A stretch of 15,537 nt of DNA. Source: a bacterium. Its GTDB lineage: Bacteria > Patescibacteriota > UBA1384 > JAMDBS01 > DAOVQR01. This document shows, one piece after another, positions 13,691 to 15,537 of this stretch. A program made the translations under genes and the position numbers. Every line of letters begins with the position of its first letter. Positions within the stretch are counted from its first letter, which is position 1. The DNA is taken from the NCBI GenBank assembly GCA_030628575.1, contig DAOVQR010000003.1, positions 1 to 15,537 of the forward strand, given 5' to 3'. Under the pieces are notes generated by a model. The model had not been told where the DNA came from, searched no databases, and saw only the letters and a program-made list of their open reading frames with translations.

Positions 13691-14146
13691 ATGCTAATAG
13701 TTGATGGTCACAATTTAATAGGAAAATATCCGGGTTTAAATTTTGACGATTCAAATGTTAAACAAAAATTGTTGGATATTCTTAAAAAATATAAAAAAGC
13801 AATGAATGTAAAAATCATTGTTGTTTTTGACGGCGTAGATAAAGCTGGGTTTGGTAGATATCAAGAAGGTGATATTGAAGTAAGATTTTCTGATAATATG
13901 CAAGCCGATGATCTAATAATTGATTTATGCAAAGAATTTTCTCACGCTCGTGATACAATTATTGTCTCATCTGATAACCAAGTGATTGACGCAGCCAAAA
14001 AATCGGGTTTGATCCCCAAAAAAGCTGAAGATTTTGTTAAAGATATAAATAATGAACTTGCAAGATTCGACTCCATCAAACAAACCGACGACTATTTAAG
14101 CCCAGTCCAAACTGACGAATGGATGAGGTATTTTAAGAAAAAATAA
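13691..14146 (+). CDS. YacP/Rae1-like NYN-domain ribonuclease
   Basis: 151 residues. The PIN-like NYN fold is indicated by IVDGHNLI at the N-terminus (Asp5, Asn8), VVFDG (44-48, Asp47), QADDLI (71-76, Asp73/Asp74) and TIIVSSDNQVIDAAKKSG (89-106, Asp95), a set of acids suited to divalent-metal catalysis. The family includes YacP/Rae1 of Bacillus, a ribosome-associated endoribonuclease; a role in mRNA decay is likely but not shown. The length is a little under the usual ~170. It ends with a short helix DEWMRYFKKK. The gene starts two nt after a heptad array with no Shine-Dalgarno sequence, 22 nt ahead of the DUF2130 gene, with which it is probably cotranscribed. Confidence 0.85.
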   Translation: MLIVDGHNLIGKYPGLNFDDSNVKQKLLDILKKYKKAMNVKIIVVFDGVDKAGFGRYQEGDIEVRFSDNMQADDLIIDLCKEFSHARDTIIVSSDNQVIDAAKKSGLIPKKAEDFVKDINNELARFDSIKQTDDYLSPVQTDEWMRYFKKK

Positions 14147-14168
14147 GTTTATATCAAAAAGGATTAAA

Positions 14169-15329
14169 ATGAACAAATCAACAATTAAATGTAACAAATG
14201 TGGAAATGAAATTGAAATTTCAGAAGCTATTAAATCTGAATTAGAAGGTAAAATTATTAAAGAAATTAACGAAAAACACGAAAAAGAAATTGAAGATATT
14301 AAACATAAAGTTTCTGAAAATGCAAAAAAACAAGCTATTGATAAAGTGAGAAAAGAATATGATTCTAGAATAAAAATAACCAAAGAAGAATCGGCAGAAC
14401 AAGAAAAGCAAAACAAAGAATTGCAAGAACAAGCTTCGGACTTAATTAAACAACTTCGTGAAACAAAAAACAATAAAGATAAGCTAAAAATTGAATACGA
14501 AAAAAAATTACTTGATGAACAAGATAAAATAAAACAAGAAGCTAAAAAGGAAACAACAGATGAAATGAATTTAAAAATGTCAGAAAAAGATAAAAAACTT
14601 ACCGATATGACAAAACAACTTCAAGAGATGAAAAGAAAAATGGAGCAAGGATCTCAACAAGCTCAAGGTGAAATTTTTGAGCTTAAACTTGAAGACAAGC
14701 TAAAAAATAAATTTCCCTATGATGAAATAAAAAAAGTCCCCAAGGGAATAAATGGCGCCGATATAATTCAAATAGTCAAAACTCCAACAGGCACAAAATG
14801 TGGCACAATTGTTTGGGAATCAAAAAACACCAAATCTTGGTCTAAATCATGGATCAGCAAACTCAAAGATGATCAGAGAAAACTAAAAGCAGAAATTGCA
14901 ATATTAATTTCAATAGTTATTCCTGAAAATATAAATCACTTTGGACCAATGGAAAACATTTGGGTTTCGGATTATCAATCTTCCATTAGTTTAGTTTATG
15001 CATTACGTGAACAACTCATAAAAATCAAAAATACCGAACAGGCCAACCGAGGGCGAACCACTAAAGCCGAAACTGTTTATAATTATCTAGTAAGCAATGA
15101 ATTTAAACAGAGAGTGGAAGTTTGGATTGAATATTTTAAAAATAGAAAATCTCAAATTGATAAGGAAAGAATGTATTTCAATAAAAAATGGGGAAAAGAA
15201 GAAAAAGATGTATTAAAAGTTATGACAAATACAGCTGGAATTTACGGCGATTTGCAGGGATTGAGTGATGAATCATTACCAAAAATTGATTATCTAGAAT
15301 TACCAGAAAAAATTGAAGATGAAAAATAA
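14169..15329 (+). CDS. DUF2130 coiled-coil protein with PD-(D/E)XK-like motif
   Basis: 386 residues. The ATG at 14169 follows AAAGGA. The N-terminus has one CxxC (Cys8, Cys11, IKCNKCGNEI), half of a zinc ribbon. A long, highly charged Lys/Glu-rich coiled coil (~22-165) follows. The DUF2130 domain then begins GEIFELKLEDKL (167-178). GADIIQIV (196-203) and GTIVWESKNTK (212-222) form a D...ExK pattern (Asp198, Glu217, Lys219) like that of PD-(D/E)XK nucleases, with Glu168 as a possible fourth residue. The cellular function is unknown; nucleic-acid cleavage is an inference from this motif. A conserved-looking C-terminal helix (VEVWIEYFKNRKSQIDKERMYF) closes it. It is likely cotranscribed with the NYN RNase. 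Confidence 0.85.
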   Translation: MNKSTIKCNKCGNEIEISEAIKSELEGKIIKEINEKHEKEIEDIKHKVSENAKKQAIDKVRKEYDSRIKITKEESAEQEKQNKELQEQASDLIKQLRETKNNKDKLKIEYEKKLLDEQDKIKQEAKKETTDEMNLKMSEKDKKLTDMTKQLQEMKRKMEQGSQQAQGEIFELKLEDKLKNKFPYDEIKKVPKGINGADIIQIVKTPTGTKCGTIVWESKNTKSWSKSWISKLKDDQRKLKAEIAILISIVIPENINHFGPMENIWVSDYQSSISLVYALREQLIKIKNTEQANRGRTTKAETVYNYLVSNEFKQRVEVWIEYFKNRKSQIDKERMYFNKKWGKEEKDVLKVMTNTAGIYGDLQGLSDESLPKIDYLELPEKIEDEK

Positions 15330-15352
15330 TAAAAAATAACCTTCCCCAATTC

Positions 15353-15381
15353 TTGTCCCAAACCTGTTTTTATGGTAGAAT
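15353..15381 (+). promoter_or_regulatory. Promoter downstream of the DUF2130 gene
   Basis: TTGTCC (15353-15358) and TAGAAT (15376-15381) are separated by 17 nt, with TG one base before the -10 (TGGTAGAAT). Transcription would begin near 15388 and run into the gene that starts at the window edge. The leader is at least 97 nt long. Confidence 0.7.
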
Positions 15382-15418
15382 TTAGATAGATTTAGGACTT
15401 TTTCATTTTTGGAAAAAC

Positions 15419-15448
15419 CTCGTAGGTTTCGAATATTTAACCTGCGAG
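15419..15448 (+). repeat. Stable hairpin in the leader of the last gene
   Basis: CTCGTAGGTT (15419-15428) pairs with AACCTGCGAG (15439-15448) over ten positions with one G-U pair, around a 10-nt loop. The left arm region AAACCTCGTAGGTTT is also nearly self-complementary. No T-run follows, so it is not a terminator. It may be a dispersed palindromic repeat or a regulatory leader structure; no known riboswitch pattern was recognised. Confidence 0.65.
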
Positions 15449-15514
15449 ATTAAGGAAAAAACGAGAAAGATTATGTAACGGTCAATGCTTATATGGAATA
15501 ATAGAAAAATTATT

Positions 15515-15537
15515 ATGATTAAGAAAATATTAGCTCA
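15515..15537 (+). CDS. Possible start of a protein-coding gene, 3' truncated
   Basis: ATG at 15515 opens MIKKILA and runs off the window; the start could be a Lys-positive n-region of a signal peptide. An in-frame ATG at 15485 would add ten residues (MLIWNNRKII). No clear Shine-Dalgarno sequence precedes either. Support comes mainly from the strong promoter upstream; identity cannot be judged. Confidence 0.3.

Noticed and set aside
14096..14473. 125-residue minus-strand ORF rich in Ser, Phe and Leu
   Set aside because: It is the complement of the Lys/Glu-rich coiled coil of the DUF2130 gene, which produces such ORFs automatically.
15419..15448. tRNA or T-arm from the TTCGAAT sequence
   Set aside because: The loop is 10 nt rather than 7, and no acceptor, D or anticodon arms can be found around it.

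Overview
The window is AT-rich bacterial DNA carrying a compact, entirely plus-strand block of housekeeping genes with single-gene or two-gene transcription units and short spacers. The mix suggests a Candidate Phyla Radiation (Patescibacteria) genome, but this is an inference. The pointers are a Rel (p)ppGpp enzyme that stops after the TGS domain, a nusA gene without its usual rimP/infB neighbours, a DUF2207 membrane protein, a DUF2130 protein, a LexA, and small conserved proteins of a type I associate with that group. The genetic code looks standard: the long ORFs have no internal TGA, and most genes end in TAA.

Layout. 1-2487: the 3' part of a DUF2207 membrane protein and a tightly coupled multi-pass membrane protein of unknown function. 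2488-2714: a roughly 154-bp MITE-like element with 19-nt terminal inverted repeats and a GC-richer inner palindrome. 2715-3365: two small genes (115 and 63 residues), the second with its own promoter and a clear intrinsic terminator. 3366-5147: an EamA/DMT transporter overlapping a WecG/TagA/CpsF glycosyltransferase. 5148-9011: a strong promoter, a terminator-like hairpin in the leader, then nusA and a ClpC-type unfoldase. 9043-12454: rel, hisS and a SpoU-family RNA methyltransferase. 12455-15329: a 23S rRNA IVP-like four-helix protein, lexA, a YacP/NYN nuclease and a DUF2130 protein with a PD-(D/E)XK-like motif. 15330-15537: a strong promoter, a stable hairpin and the possible first codons of another gene.

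The genes combine growth control and stress handling (NusA, ClpC, Rel, LexA), translation (HisRS, RNA methyltransferase, NYN RNase) and the cell surface (WecG, DUF2207).

The most unusual signal is in the spacers. Several start codons are immediately preceded by degenerate tandem arrays of 7- or 8-nt units (3454-3493, 6456-6479, 12541-12582, 12978-13012, 13661-13688). In three of these arrays the last unit, of form (R)CTAA(A/C)TT, runs straight into the ATG. Most of these starts have no Shine-Dalgarno sequence. A heptad array with the same unit as the one upstream of the NYN gene lies inside the methyltransferase coding sequence (12184-12218). Other notable points are an in-frame TGA that removes a family-like C-terminus from the IVP-like protein, a terminator-like hairpin between the nusA promoter and nusA, and a recurring extended -10 of form ATGGTANAAT.
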